From: Algoriphagus lutimaris
GTDB taxonomy: Bacteria > Bacteroidota > Bacteroidia > Cytophagales > Cyclobacteriaceae
Assembly: GCF_017051705.1 (NCBI RefSeq)
Contig: NZ_JAFIDJ010000001.1
Location: 2,480,745 to 2,544,744 of the forward strand
Direction: 5' to 3'
DNA length: 64,000 nt
A program made the translations under genes and the position numbers. Positions 1-8,558 of the stretch are shown here, in pieces. The notes under the pieces are model-generated. The model saw only the letters and a program-made list of their open reading frames with translations. It was not told the DNA's origin and did no database searches. Numbering within the stretch: the first letter of the stretch is position 1; each line of letters starts with the position of its first letter.

Positions 1-249
1 GATTACCGGGATGAAATGGTTAAATTCCATAGCCCGCTTTTGTATCGGGATTTTTATGAGTTGGACGATCCCGTGGAACTGAGTTATTCTCCAACATACC
101 AGATCGATTGGAAAGGCATCCAGCAGAATGCGTATTTAAAAACTCAAGTGGGGATGATTGTGGCCTATAGACAGCAAATTCGAAAATTCCAGGAAGATCT
201 ACTTCAAAAAGCTCAGAAAGTAGTGGAGTATTTGGATCAAGAAAATTAA
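1..249 (+). CDS. C-terminal end of an unrecognised protein (partial)
   Basis: Frame 1 is open from the first base of the window to the TAA ending at 249, so this is most likely the 3' end of a longer gene; the ATG at 16 is probably internal. The visible 82 residues are soluble and mixed in charge, and end in a Gln/Lys/Glu-rich amphipathic helix (YRQQIRKFQEDLLQKAQKV). I do not recognise the family. It is followed by a terminator-like hairpin and then the CPBP protease gene on the same strand. It may be the leftmost member of the accessory array, but that needs the upstream sequence. Confidence 0.5.
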   Translation, partial: DYRDEMVKFHSPLLYRDFYELDDPVELSYSPTYQIDWKGIQQNAYLKTQVGMIVAYRQQIRKFQEDLLQKAQKVVEYLDQEN

Positions 250-275
250 GGAAAGCGCTTGGAGCAGTATTTGGT

Positions 276-297
276 GATCCTAAAAAGGGATCTTTTT
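276..297 (+). terminator. Possible intrinsic terminator
   Basis: GATCC (276-280) can pair with GGATC (288-292) around an A-rich loop, followed by TTTTT (293-297). It lies 27 bases after the first stop codon. The stem is only 5-6 bp, so the call is tentative. The remaining bases to 404 show nothing else clear. Confidence 0.4.
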
Positions 298-404
298 AGA
301 AAGAAAAACTTGTATACCCTGCGTGACCAAGCAGAATTGATGAAGGGGGGGATGAGTGGTTGCAGGGGATGATTCTATGAGCATCCATCTTTATTATAGC
401 TATC

Positions 405-1115
405 ATGAAACAACTCTCAAAAGCACAATCCATCCTGTATCATTTTTACCCTGGCGTGATCATTACTTTCTTTTTTATCTTGATCACCCCTATCCTATTG
501 GAAAAAGGATTTCCCCCTCAGTTTTCAATGCTCCTCGCCGGCGGCCTTGTGGTGGTCCCTGTTTTTCTGATCCATTTAAGAAGCGCAAAATCAAAGGAGG
601 GCGTTCCACGAATCAGCGACCTAATGGTTTACAAAGAGAAAATACCCACCAAAAAAATGGTGCTGTATACTGCCGGGTTGATCCTATTTGCTTTTTTGAT
701 CTACGGACTCACCCAGCCCCTCAATGTGCTGTTGACCGAAAAACTCTTGTTCTGGCTGCCCGACTGGTATCAGGTGAGAGACTTTGAAGGGTATTCGAAA
801 AAAATAATTCTGATCACCTTGTTGTTAAACCTCCTTCTCAACGGGCTATTGGCTCCCTTTTTTGAGGAGCTGTATTTTAGGGGATATTTATTGCCAAGAA
901 TGGAAACCTGGGGCAAGTATGCTCCGGTGCTGAGTGCTGTTTTATTTTCACTCTATCATTTTTGGCAGCCCCAAATCTATTTGACCTTGATCCTTGCGCT
1001 GCTTCCCATGACCTATTTGGTTTGGAAAACCCAGAGTTTACGATTGGCAATCTATGTTCACTGTGGGCTCAATATCATCGGGACTTTGTTATCCTTAGGA
1101 ATGCTTGGACAGTAG
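405..1115 (+). CDS. CPBP family intramembrane metalloprotease
   Basis: A 236-residue polytopic membrane protein of the CPBP (CaaX protease and bacteriocin-processing, formerly Abi) family. The three family motifs are present: EELYFRG at residues 154-160 (Glu154, Glu155, Arg159), the His of FSLYHF near 185, and HCGLN near 219-223. In the family these residues form the intramembrane active site. About six hydrophobic helices fit the usual topology. Bacterial members often process or confer immunity to peptides, or act as accessory proteases; no substrate gene is visible beside this one. The start at 405 gives a short basic N-terminus ahead of the first helix. It is a single gene followed by the first repeat-rich spacer. 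Confidence 0.85.
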   Translation: MKQLSKAQSILYHFYPGVIITFFFILITPILLEKGFPPQFSMLLAGGLVVVPVFLIHLRSAKSKEGVPRISDLMVYKEKIPTKKMVLYTAGLILFAFLIYGLTQPLNVLLTEKLLFWLPDWYQVRDFEGYSKKIILITLLLNLLLNGLLAPFFEELYFRGYLLPRMETWGKYAPVLSAVLFSLYHFWQPQIYLTLILALLPMTYLVWKTQSLRLAIYVHCGLNIIGTLLSLGMLGQ

Positions 1116-1555
1116 GAAACCACTAGGATTTTTTAATATTTGTCAGCCTTTGGATCTCTTTAGGTACCCCATCTGAGACTTCTCTGTTCCCGAATAATCG
1201 GGACTGGCAGTTCTCCTTCGAAAGGACCAACTTGCAACACAGAAAATCTAGCTTTAGTAGGGAAGTTGAACACCTGCTTCTGGGAGGCAGGCTACCTACT
1301 GAACACTGATCAAAATACCGTTTTCTACAAACCTTCGAGGAGCCCCTCTATCCTTTTTTTATTCGTAAACGGTCCGTCTAAACCTCCACGATTTTAATCC
1401 TTGAATTCCAAAACTTAATACAAGGATCAAGGAGAAAGTCCACGAAATCCTTAACTTAATTTTACCAAACCAAACCACGTGTGAGTCAATTGAATAAAAC
1501 CAGCGGGATCAGAATTGAACTGGAGCAAAGCAAGTGATTTACGACACCAACACCC
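1116..1555 (+). repeat. Spacer 1: repeat blocks, no gene
   Basis: This 440-base noncoding spacer carries a copy of block d, the TTCTCTGTTCCCGAATAATC segment (about 1174-1228), which recurs near 7226, 8741, 11191, 17993 and 20454. It also has a degenerate copy of the CCTTCGAGGAG...GTAAACGG segment (about 1333-1372), related to the strong hairpin at 7096-7165. Near its right end, CAATT (1488-1492) and AATTG can pair, as in a decayed hairpin, but no clear GTT end was found. Confidence 0.6.
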
Positions 1556-2338
1556 ATGATTAATTTCTTTAGAAAAATTCGCTATCGGCTTATGGAGCAT
1601 CAGTTAATCGGGAAGTATATGAAGTATGCGGTCGGGGAAATTATCCTGGTGGTGATCGGTATCCTGATCGCTTTCCAGTTGAATGAATGGAACGATCATC
1701 GCAAACAGGTAAAATTAGAACAGGAATATTATTGCCGGTTACTGGATGATGTCCGGTTGGATGAGAAACAAACACAAATTTTGTTAGAGCAAGCCGAAGA
1801 GCGTCTGGTAGCATCCAATCATGCTGTCCGATTACTCTTGGAAGACAACTCGGAAAAAATTGAAATTGCTTCTCAGATAACGCGCTCCACCAAAGCTGTA
1901 TTCTCTGATTTTAAGCCAAATAATTCGGCTTTTGACGATTTAAAATCTGGAGCTAATCTCAATATCATCAGCGATAAACTCATCATCAAGGCGCTAAACC
2001 GTTATTTCAATAGGTTTGAAGAGCTAAAGAGTATCATCATGGTAAATGGGAAGCATGCGGTAGATATTTTGTTTGCGCATGAGGATTACTTTGCAAATGG
2101 TGCTGTCCAAGCCTCTATTAGAGAGGGGAGATTCAAAGATGGGCTGGATGAAGACTTGAAAGAAGCTATTCTGGTCCTTGACGATGATATTCTTACATCC
2201 CAAATGAGAAGGAGATTACTCAATGAATCCTTAGAGTTTGTAAGCGTGAACACCCGGCAAATCGAACTTTATCAATTGCTACTTCAGGAAACCAACGCCT
2301 TGAAAGTGCAATTAGAAGTAAAATGTGCAGCGCAATAA
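1556..2338 (+). CDS. DUF6090 family membrane protein (paralogue 1)
   Basis: A 260-residue protein of the DUF6090 family, function unknown. The N-terminus is basic (FFRKIRYRL), then a conserved block GKYMKYAVGEII leads into one transmembrane helix ending near residue 45 at QLNEWND. The rest is a soluble, helix-rich, acidic domain. By the positive-inside rule the C-terminal part should lie outside the cytoplasmic membrane (inference). It is the most diverged of five paralogues in the array (others at 4395, 7605, 10216 and 19434) and lacks their shared leader sequence upstream. No enzyme motif is visible. Confidence 0.8.
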   Translation: MINFFRKIRYRLMEHQLIGKYMKYAVGEIILVVIGILIAFQLNEWNDHRKQVKLEQEYYCRLLDDVRLDEKQTQILLEQAEERLVASNHAVRLLLEDNSEKIEIASQITRSTKAVFSDFKPNNSAFDDLKSGANLNIISDKLIIKALNRYFNRFEELKSIIMVNGKHAVDILFAHEDYFANGAVQASIREGRFKDGLDEDLKEAILVLDDDILTSQMRRRLLNESLEFVSVNTRQIELYQLLLQETNALKVQLEVKCAAQ

Positions 2339-2742
2339 AGAAACCCGGTGATGCGATCATTCCGATCCAGGCTACTATAAACCTACCGCTGATAGGTAAG
2401 CTGCTGTTCGGGTTCCAATATCCTTCCTGGATGTAATCTTGAACCTAAATCATAGGATTTTAAATCCGCGTTATTGAAAGATCGGTATTATTCCTCTTAA
2501 ATGATTTAACCAAGAGGTTTACAAGACTTTGGATCCTAATTCAAGATTACAACTGCGATATTTATCAGGTCTCGAATAGCTACGAAAATCAAAATCTATA
2601 ATAACCGATTATAGTCAGTTGTTTTGATCAGTTATAATACTAAATTGATTGTCAAATACTTGAAAAATATACCAGTAGAGGTAGTTGACAACCAATACTG
2701 AAAAATAGCAGGATCTTTTTTAAACTTTTTTCATTTCAACTT
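2339..2742 (+). repeat. Spacer 2: hairpin plus repeat blocks, no gene
   Basis: AACCCG (2342-2347) and CGGGTT (2409-2414) form the ends of a 73-base hairpin-like unit just after the stop codon. It is followed by GGATGTAATCTTGAACC (2429-2445), which recurs at 4060 and 14256. Block b (GATTACAACTGCGATATTTATC, about 2538-2580) follows. The right 150 bases are AT-rich and probably carry the promoter of the next gene; I could not pick out a convincing -7 element. Confidence 0.55.
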
Positions 2743-3984
2743 ATGCAACGATTACTTTATGTTTTGCTGGCGGCATCACTTCTAGCATGCAATGGCAAAA
2801 ACAATGATAAAGCCCAAGAATCGGCTACATCTTCCTCTTCAAATATGGACACAATACATGTTGAGTTGGAAGAAGTAATCGGGGGATTGGAAAATCCTGT
2901 TCAACTAAAAAGCTTACAGGGTTCGGACAGATTATTCATTGTTTTGCAAGGGGGTAAAATCCTTCTTAAGGATAGAAATAGTCCTTCCCAAGAAGTGTTC
3001 TTGGATATTACTGACCGGGTAGATCATCAGCTCCCTGATTTCACAGAATTAGGGTTATTGGGATTGGAGTTTCACCCAAATTTTGAAGAAAACGGCCGAT
3101 TATTCGCATTCTACAGTCATCAAATCAATGATGACAAAAACGGAGTAAACGTTCGAATTTCAGAATTTACGCTTCAAAAAGACGATTCAGGACTTGCTGA
3201 TCCGGATTCGGAGCGAGTACTAATGGAATTGGATTACAGTGGTCTATTCATTATAGGGGGGAATTTATCCTTTGGGCCTGATGGGATGCTCTATATTGGG
3301 GTGGGCACAGGCAAAAGCGATGAAGCAAAATGGAATGCACAAAATTTAACTAATGTATTCGGCTCCATTTTAAGGATTGATGTAGACAAAGGGCAACCCT
3401 ATTCCATACCAGAAGATAATCCTTTTGTAAATGGAAAGGCACCTGAAATTTGGGCTTATGGCTTTAGAAATCCCTATCGATTTGATTTTGACTCTGAAAC
3501 AGGAGCTTTGGTTTGCATAGATGTTGGGGATAGACTCAAAGAAGAGGTGAACATCATTACCAAAGGTGGAAACTACGGTTGGCCTCTATATGAGGGCACC
3601 ATTCTAACTGAAAACCAATCCATTGATTCAATTAATGGAAAACTGATTTTACCTGCGATTGAATACGATCACATTCTGGGATGGGGCGAGGCAATAGTCG
3701 GTTCCTTTCAATATAGAGGGAATAATTTCCCCGTCTTTCAGGACAAAGTTTTGATTTCAGATTGGAGTGGGCAAATGTTTCTTGCCAGCGATTTCGAAAA
3801 TCCGAAGTTAGCTCCCATTGTATCAAACAGCATCAACATGCCCTCACAAGAAGATGTCAATCTAGGGGACAGATATTTTATCAATGGAATGATGGAATCC
3901 GAAGCTGGTGAAATTTATTTAACGGTACAAAAGGGTTTAGGTGATGGAAATGGTTTAGGGTCGATTTTTAGAATTAAGTATTAA
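2743..3984 (+). CDS. PQQ-dependent sugar dehydrogenase-like lipoprotein
   Basis: A 413-residue protein of the glucose/sorbosone dehydrogenase family (soluble GDH-like, six-bladed propeller). Residues 1-16 form a lipoprotein signal with lipobox LLAC (Cys16). Family landmarks follow in order: GLLGLEFHPNFEENGRLF, LSFGPDGMLYIGVGTG, GSILRIDVD, EIWAYGFRNPYRFDFD and GGNYGWPLYEG. The GFRNP and GNYGWP segments are characteristic of the cofactor-binding face. Family members oxidise sugars with PQQ as cofactor, but many bacterial paralogues have unknown substrates. It should be a lipid-anchored periplasmic or surface protein. No PQQ synthesis genes are nearby. It is a single-gene unit in the array. Confidence 0.85.
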   Translation: MQRLLYVLLAASLLACNGKNNDKAQESATSSSSNMDTIHVELEEVIGGLENPVQLKSLQGSDRLFIVLQGGKILLKDRNSPSQEVFLDITDRVDHQLPDFTELGLLGLEFHPNFEENGRLFAFYSHQINDDKNGVNVRISEFTLQKDDSGLADPDSERVLMELDYSGLFIIGGNLSFGPDGMLYIGVGTGKSDEAKWNAQNLTNVFGSILRIDVDKGQPYSIPEDNPFVNGKAPEIWAYGFRNPYRFDFDSETGALVCIDVGDRLKEEVNIITKGGNYGWPLYEGTILTENQSIDSINGKLILPAIEYDHILGWGEAIVGSFQYRGNNFPVFQDKVLISDWSGQMFLASDFENPKLAPIVSNSINMPSQEDVNLGDRYFINGMMESEAGEIYLTVQKGLGDGNGLGSIFRIKY

Positions 3985-4293
3985 CCCATCTCGATTTTAG
4001 GTAAATGGATTCTGAATCTATTAATCAGTTTCCGCTGTTCAGGTCCTGATGGCTATCGTGGATGAAATCCTGAACCTATATCATAGGATTTAAAATCCGA
4101 GTAAATAAGAAAGAGCGTAGTGTTGTCTTTAAGTGTTTTGATCGAGAAGATAAAAACCTTTTGATCATACTTCGGGATTACAACCGCGATATTTATCGGT
4201 TTGAGAAGAGCGGAGTTCAAAAGCCTTATGGTCAAAAACTTTTAAGATCGGATAAAGAAAGAAATCATTGAAATTCTTATTTTAAGTTCAATA
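3985..4293 (+). repeat. Spacer 3: repeat blocks b and f
   Basis: Noncoding. It holds GGATGAAATCCTGAACC (4060-4076), a good copy of block b with CTTCGGGATTACAACCGCG (about 4169-4212), and a shortened copy of block f (GTCAAAAACTTTTAAGATCGG, about 4205-4284). The order is the same as in the other spacers. Confidence 0.6.
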
Positions 4294-4369
4294 CCAACTA
4301 ACCCACTATCATCAAAACAACTAGTTAATCAATAGGATAGTTGTAATCGGGCTTTTTACTAAGTGTTGT
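4294..4369 (+). repeat. attC-like hairpin, GTGTTG type
   Basis: The left end CCAACT (4294-4299) is complementary to the right end AGTGTTG (4362-4368) with one bulged base. Inside, ACTATC (4305-4310) pairs with GATAGT (4336-4341). The AAC and GTT triplets sit where R'' and R' would be in an attC site. It lies 25 bases before the start of a DUF6090 gene. Confidence 0.4.
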
Positions 4370-4394
4370 GCTTCATTTTACCAACCAATAATCA

Positions 4395-5126
4395 ATGATA
4401 AAATTCTTCAGGAAAATTAGGCAAAACTTGCTGGAAAAGGGTCAGACTGGAAAGTACCTAAAATATGCGCTTGGGGAGATCGTACTTGTTGTTATTGGAA
4501 TCTTAATAGCACTTCAGATCAACAATGCGAATGAAAGCTTAAAGCAAAAACGCAAAGCTAAAAACTACGAAAAGACTTTAATTACTGAACTTAACGCTGA
4601 TTTGATGAGGATCAATCAGTTAGATACCTTATGTCAGAAAATGCAAAAAGACATCAATGATTACCTCTCCTATTTCAAAAATCCGGATAAGGAATATAAT
4701 GTAGTCATTCAAGAAATGGAAAAGGTGAACTATTACGGTGATTTCTACCAAAGTATTGCCTATACCATCGATGATATTATTAATACGGGCAACCTAGAGC
4801 TATTTAACAAAGAGATCAAAAATGCCATTTTAGAATATAAAGCCACGCAGGATTTTTATGAAAAAAACAGAGATGAAGTGGTACAAAAATATGTTTTGAG
4901 TGATCTTGAATTTGAAAATGCGGTAGATATACTTTCATTTAGCGATCTCCCATCTGATAAATCTAAAAACCTGAATGACTGGCTATTTGATTTCAAATCA
5001 GAACAATACAAATTGTTCAATAATCGAGCGCTTTCTATTTTACGGACTTACTATTTCCGGTCCGACCAAAACAATAAAATGAGACTTAGCATTGAAAACC
5101 TGCTAACAGAATTGGAAAAAGATTAA
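4395..5126 (+). CDS. DUF6090 family membrane protein (paralogue 2)
   Basis: 243 residues. It starts MIKFFRKIRQNLLEKGQTGKY and has one transmembrane helix (about residues 25-45, EIVLVVIGILIALQI), followed by NNANES instead of the usual NNWNE. The remaining 195 residues are helical and rich in Lys, Glu and Asp. Function is unknown. The start is supported by the shared leader GTTGTGCTTCATTTTACC at 4365 onward, also found before paralogues 3, 4 and 5. A small lipoprotein gene follows after 144 bases. Confidence 0.8.
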   Translation: MIKFFRKIRQNLLEKGQTGKYLKYALGEIVLVVIGILIALQINNANESLKQKRKAKNYEKTLITELNADLMRINQLDTLCQKMQKDINDYLSYFKNPDKEYNVVIQEMEKVNYYGDFYQSIAYTIDDIINTGNLELFNKEIKNAILEYKATQDFYEKNRDEVVQKYVLSDLEFENAVDILSFSDLPSDKSKNLNDWLFDFKSEQYKLFNNRALSILRTYYFRSDQNNKMRLSIENLLTELEKD

Positions 5127-5141
5127 ATAATGAAGCCATAA

Positions 5142-5186
5142 CAACCCTTAAAATGAATGTTCTTACAGAATATTTTGAAAGTGTTG
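5142..5186 (+). repeat. Short attC-like hairpin (weak)
   Basis: CAACcCTT (5142-5149) can pair with AAaGTGTTG (5178-5186), giving AAC and GTT ends about 40 bases apart, 16 bases after the DUF6090 stop codon. The middle is AT-rich and folds poorly, so this is a tentative member of the hairpin family. Confidence 0.3.
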
Positions 5187-5270
5187 CTGCAAAATTGATT
5201 TTATAAAGGAATAGCAGATGGGACATAACCTAATCTCAGTTAGACCTTGCAATTTGTAACTAAAACAGCT

Positions 5271-5606
5271 ATGAAGAGTAAATTAATTTTATTTTCCCTC
5301 CTCTTATTAGTTTCATGTTCCAGTAAAAAAATCGAGGCAGAATTTATTGAAATTGAGAATAACAATGCTCGATTTGAAATTGTGAATAACAGTGAGGAAG
5401 ATATTGGCAAAATCACATTTGAAATAAGATACTTAGACAGTTCAGATGGCATATTACTTTTAGACACGGTATCCTATCAAATGAGTAATGAGGGTCAAAA
5501 TGAGCCCCTTCCATTTTTAAAAGCGAATGATAGAACCTTTATCGTTCAACGTGCACCTGATCAATGCAATAAGGCAGAAATAATGGTATTGGAAATTGGT
5601 CATTGA
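5271..5606 (+). CDS. Small lipoprotein, unknown function
   Basis: 111 residues. MKSKLILFSLLLLVSCSS is a clear lipoprotein signal with Cys16 in the lipobox, which decides the start at 5271 over the in-frame ATG at 5247. The mature part is a short beta-rich domain (AEFIEIENNNARFEIVNNS), reminiscent of the small immunoglobulin-like FxLyD folds. That likeness is only an impression. No catalytic motif is seen. The gene sits between weak hairpin 5142-5186 and spacer 5, so it may be its own cassette. Confidence 0.65.
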   Translation: MKSKLILFSLLLLVSCSSKKIEAEFIEIENNNARFEIVNNSEEDIGKITFEIRYLDSSDGILLLDTVSYQMSNEGQNEPLPFLKANDRTFIVQRAPDQCNKAEIMVLEIGH

Positions 5607-5842
5607 GAAGCAGATAATACATATAAACTAGCTTCAATACGATAGAATGACCCTTGCGGTGAAACTCCCAAATTGACCACTGACCACTGACCACTGACCA
5701 CTGAAAACTAATTCAGGATACTACAAACCTAGCAATAGCTCTTTTTCATTCATTATGTGGAAGTTATAAACCTGGTGATCAAAATCTTTAGGGAATTGTA
5801 AAGATGGAATCCAATGAAATCCATAATTTGGGTGAAACAGCG
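5607..5842 (+). repeat. Spacer 5: heptamer repeats and block f
   Basis: Four tandem TGACCAC units (5674-5701) run into a copy of block f (about 5704-5830: AACTAATTCAGGATACTAC, then TGATCAAAATCTTTAGGG). There are no open frames of note. Confidence 0.7.
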
Positions 5843-5908
5843 ACACCCATATGGACATTGCAGATATATTCGCAATGGAATATTGTAGTTACGTATATAC
5901 ATGTGTTG
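5843..5908 (+). repeat. attC-like hairpin, GTGTTG type
   Basis: ACAC (5843-5846) pairs with GTGT (5903-5906), whose last T starts the GTTGG-like end. The perfect inner stem is CATTGC (5856-5861) / GCAATG (5872-5877). It lies 16 bases before the next gene start. Confidence 0.4.
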
Positions 5909-5923
5909 GAAAAATAGACAAAT

Positions 5924-7045
5924 ATGAAAATTAAGCTTTTGCTCATAACTGGAATTTGCATGCTCGCAATAGCATGCCAGAATCAAAAAGATGAATCACA
6001 GGCAGGTTCTGAAAGTGAGAATTCGGAAAATCAATTTGACTTACCTGATAGTTTGTCAACCAGAAGAATTTCTTTCGTTCTAAACCTGAAAAAATCTGTT
6101 GCTGAAAGGAATTGGCCTGAGTTTGGGGAAAAGAATAATGAAGGAACTTTAATTTACTTCGATGCAGATCGGTCTGAAGTGTTCTTCCCAGATTCACATG
6201 TAAATAAGAAATTGCACAACCCCAAAAAACACAGTGATAATTATTGGCTAACAGGAAGGATAGACAGCATTCCTTATCACATGGAGGTAATGATCAGTTT
6301 CAATGAAGAAGATTCTTTAGAGTTCTTTTTTAAAAACCCTGTAGAACAATATTCTTCTGTGGAGGAAATAGGGAAATACATCCCTTCCGTTGAAAGTACA
6401 GAAATGTGGTCAACTATGGTTATTCATGAAATGTTTCATCACTTTCAATACAACAATGAGAACTACTTGGAGTATGCTGAATCCGATATTGGAATTTTAC
6501 CTTTTGACATTAGAAACTTGGTGGCATTATGTCAGGAAGACAAGCAATTTCTAGCTATGATTCAGGATGAAAATAATATTCTAATGAAAGCCATTTCTGA
6601 GGATAGTAAAGATAATCGCGATTCTTTAATTACATCCTACTTGGACCAAAGGAAAAAGCGGATCACTAAATACGGTTCAGAACATCCCCATCTAGAACAG
6701 GTAGAAAACTATTATGTCATTCAAGAAGGATCGGCTAGGTACATTGAGTATTACAGCATGTTTTCCCTTAATAATTACTTCAATAATTCTGATGCTCCAA
6801 TAATCCATAACGATCCAAAGTTTATTTCTTATTCAGAATTTGAAGAAATTGATTTGGAAAATCATGCTTTTAATTATTTAGTCTATGCTGGTCCAACGGA
6901 CTATCATTATACGATTGGCTTTAACATCATGCGCCTTTTGGATGAATTGAAAATTGAGTACAAGAAATATCTGCTTAATAATCCAGAAAAAGGATTACAC
7001 CAATATTTAGAGGATTATATAACTACTTTGCCAAACAAAAGCTAA
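5924..7045 (+). CDS. Lipoprotein with HExxH metalloprotease motif
   Basis: 373 residues. The N-terminus is a lipoprotein signal (ITGICMLAIAC, Cys18). A zinc-protease motif HEMFHH lies at residues 168-173 (His168, Glu169, His172). About 95 residues further on, QEGSARYIEYY (Glu268) matches the third-ligand helix of gluzincin-type enzymes (E-G-x-A-x-Y). The region between is helical. This pattern supports a secreted or lipid-anchored zinc peptidase, but I do not recognise a named family and the fold outside the motifs is uncertain. It is a single-gene unit between two repeat spacers. Confidence 0.65.
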   Translation: MKIKLLLITGICMLAIACQNQKDESQAGSESENSENQFDLPDSLSTRRISFVLNLKKSVAERNWPEFGEKNNEGTLIYFDADRSEVFFPDSHVNKKLHNPKKHSDNYWLTGRIDSIPYHMEVMISFNEEDSLEFFFKNPVEQYSSVEEIGKYIPSVESTEMWSTMVIHEMFHHFQYNNENYLEYAESDIGILPFDIRNLVALCQEDKQFLAMIQDENNILMKAISEDSKDNRDSLITSYLDQRKKRITKYGSEHPHLEQVENYYVIQEGSARYIEYYSMFSLNNYFNNSDAPIIHNDPKFISYSEFEEIDLENHAFNYLVYAGPTDYHYTIGFNIMRLLDELKIEYKKYLLNNPEKGLHQYLEDYITTLPNKS

Positions 7046-7515
7046 TAGCAATATCGTCCTGCTGGACATTACTGTTCATAGACAGACCGTCATTGAAAAC
7101 CCTTTGAAGAGTTCCTGCTTACCGTTCTTATTTGTGAACGGAAAGGACATCCTTCAAAGGGTTTTATGTTTTACATCAGCCTTCGTCTCCGCTCAACCTG
7201 ATAGTTTTACTTTGATATTTCGAAAGAAGATTTCTCAGTTCTCGAATAATCAGGGCTGGCAATTCCTCCTTCGAAATGACCTAATCACTATAGCGCCAAC
7301 CTACCTCCGGCAGGCAAGCTGATCACTGATCACTGACCACTGACCACTGACCACTGACCACTGACCACTGAAAACTAATTCAGTATACTACAAACCTTTC
7401 AAAAATTCTTTTTCATCAAATGGGAGGAGATCATAAATCTTGTTATCATAAACTTTTGGGATAGGATAAAGATAGATTTCAATGAAATCCTTATATTAAA
7501 TAAGGCACTTCACCT
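7046..7515 (+). repeat. Spacer 6: long hairpin, block d, heptamers, block f
   Basis: A nested hairpin (7096-7165) is followed by block d (about 7226-7281). Next come two TGATCAC plus five TGACCAC units (7320-7368) and block f (about 7371-7500). The whole spacer is noncoding; an apparent 72-codon frame at 7104-7322 is made of repeat sequence and is not a credible gene. Confidence 0.7.
7096..7165 (+). repeat. 70-base nested inverted repeat
   Basis: AAAACCCTTTGAAG (7096-7109) is perfectly complementary to CTTCAAAGGGTTTT (7152-7165), and inside it CCGTTC (7122-7127) pairs with GAACGG (7136-7141). Related but decayed copies are visible near 1333-1372, 12233-12275 and 16795-16840. It could act as a terminator for the metalloprotease gene or be a recombination hairpin; no long U-run follows. 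Confidence 0.65.
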
Positions 7516-7577
7516 ACTTGTGGATAATTGTGATATATACGCAATAGATTTTTGGAGTTGTGTATATACAAGTGTTG
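7516..7577 (+). repeat. attC-like hairpin, GTGTTG type
   Basis: ACTTGT (7516-7521) pairs with ACAAGT (7568-7573), directly followed by GTTG (7574-7577). A GATAATTGTGATATATACGC core is shared almost unchanged with the elements at 10129, 16934 and 18258. It lies 28 bases before a DUF6090 gene. Confidence 0.45.
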
Positions 7578-7604
7578 TGCTTCATTATGACCAACCAATA
7601 ACCA

Positions 7605-8438
7605 ATGATTAAATTTTTTAGAAAAATTCGTCAAAACTTACTAATGGAAAACAAAACTGGAAAGTATTTAAAATATGCTGTCGGTGAGATCTTACTCGTA
7701 ATGGTCGGCATATTATTGGCTCTACAAGTAAACAATTGGAATGAAAAACAAAAGAATGTTAAACTCGAAGTACATTATCTTAATAGACTTTTGAAAGATT
7801 TAGAACTGGACCTTGAGGATCTTGGCACAGTAATTATTTCAAATACAGTTAACTTAGTTTTGGCTGAAGACGCCTTATTAAAATTAGGTGCGGATACTAC
7901 AATTTTGAGGCGTGATGCCCCTTCCGAGATTGCACATAAAGAAGCTACAATTATTGATCAATCAGTTATTTACTCAGGTTCAATTATTACGGACTACTCA
8001 TTTCGCTTGGAGTCATTTGGCCACCAATTAACCCGACTTTTGCAGACTAGAGGATTTGATCTAACCCAAACGACAATTAATGACCTCCTATCCACGGGTA
8101 AGATTGAAGTAATCAGAAATAAAAATTTAAGACAAAAAATTCAATCGTACTATGCTGTGATGCAAAGTAACATTGGAAATGAGGAAGATTTGATTAATCG
8201 ACACAGATACTACCTCCAGAGTGTTTTAAACGACGCTGGGATTCCACCTTGGAGTAAATTGACCCTGGAAGAAGTAAAGGATATTACTGGAGTAGATAAA
8301 AGTCTTAAAACAGCCTTATATAATATTTATGAGGGCACTCATATATCACTCAGAATCAACTACACAAATGATGGCTCGCTTTTTAAAAAAATACAACAAT
8401 TGAAGAAAGAAATTAACGCTGAATTGGACTTATTATAG
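7605..8438 (+). CDS. DUF6090 family membrane protein (paralogue 3)
   Basis: 277 residues, the longest paralogue. It has the shared start MIKFFRKIRQNLL, GKYLKYAVGEILLVMVGILL helix and QVNNWNE boundary near residue 48, then a diverged 230-residue helical domain. Single-pass topology with the basic N-terminus inside is expected. Function is unknown. The leader GTTGTGCTTCATTATGACC (7574-7592) precedes it. Just downstream is a clean 60-base attC-like site, so gene plus site form a textbook-sized cassette. Confidence 0.8.
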   Translation: MIKFFRKIRQNLLMENKTGKYLKYAVGEILLVMVGILLALQVNNWNEKQKNVKLEVHYLNRLLKDLELDLEDLGTVIISNTVNLVLAEDALLKLGADTTILRRDAPSEIAHKEATIIDQSVIYSGSIITDYSFRLESFGHQLTRLLQTRGFDLTQTTINDLLSTGKIEVIRNKNLRQKIQSYYAVMQSNIGNEEDLINRHRYYLQSVLNDAGIPPWSKLTLEEVKDITGVDKSLKTALYNIYEGTHISLRINYTNDGSLFKKIQQLKKEINAELDLL

Positions 8439-8498
8439 TTACTTTAAGTATGGCAACTTAAATAATAAATTGAATAAATAAATAAATAACGAAAGCAC

Positions 8499-8558
8499 AA
8501 CAAAGCATAAAATGCTAATGGCTCCCATTCTGTCGCCACGCCATTTATGCGGGGCGTT
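8499..8558 (+). repeat. attC-like hairpin, 60 bases, short type
   Basis: AAC (8499-8501) and GTT (8556-8558) mark the ends. GCATAAAATG (8505-8514) pairs with CATTTATGC (8542-8550) with one bulged A. Length, end triplets and bulged arms match short attC sites of integrons (R''-L''...L'-R'). The sister copy at 10944-11005 keeps the arms but has a different centre. Confidence 0.6.

Noticed and set aside
5674-5704. Heptamer tandem repeats as a CRISPR array
   Set aside because: Units are 7 bases with no spacers and no cas genes are in the window.
7104-7322. 72-codon + strand frame in spacer 6
   Set aside because: It is made entirely of the inverted repeat, block d and heptamer sequence found elsewhere without an open frame. 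No signal, domain or start context.
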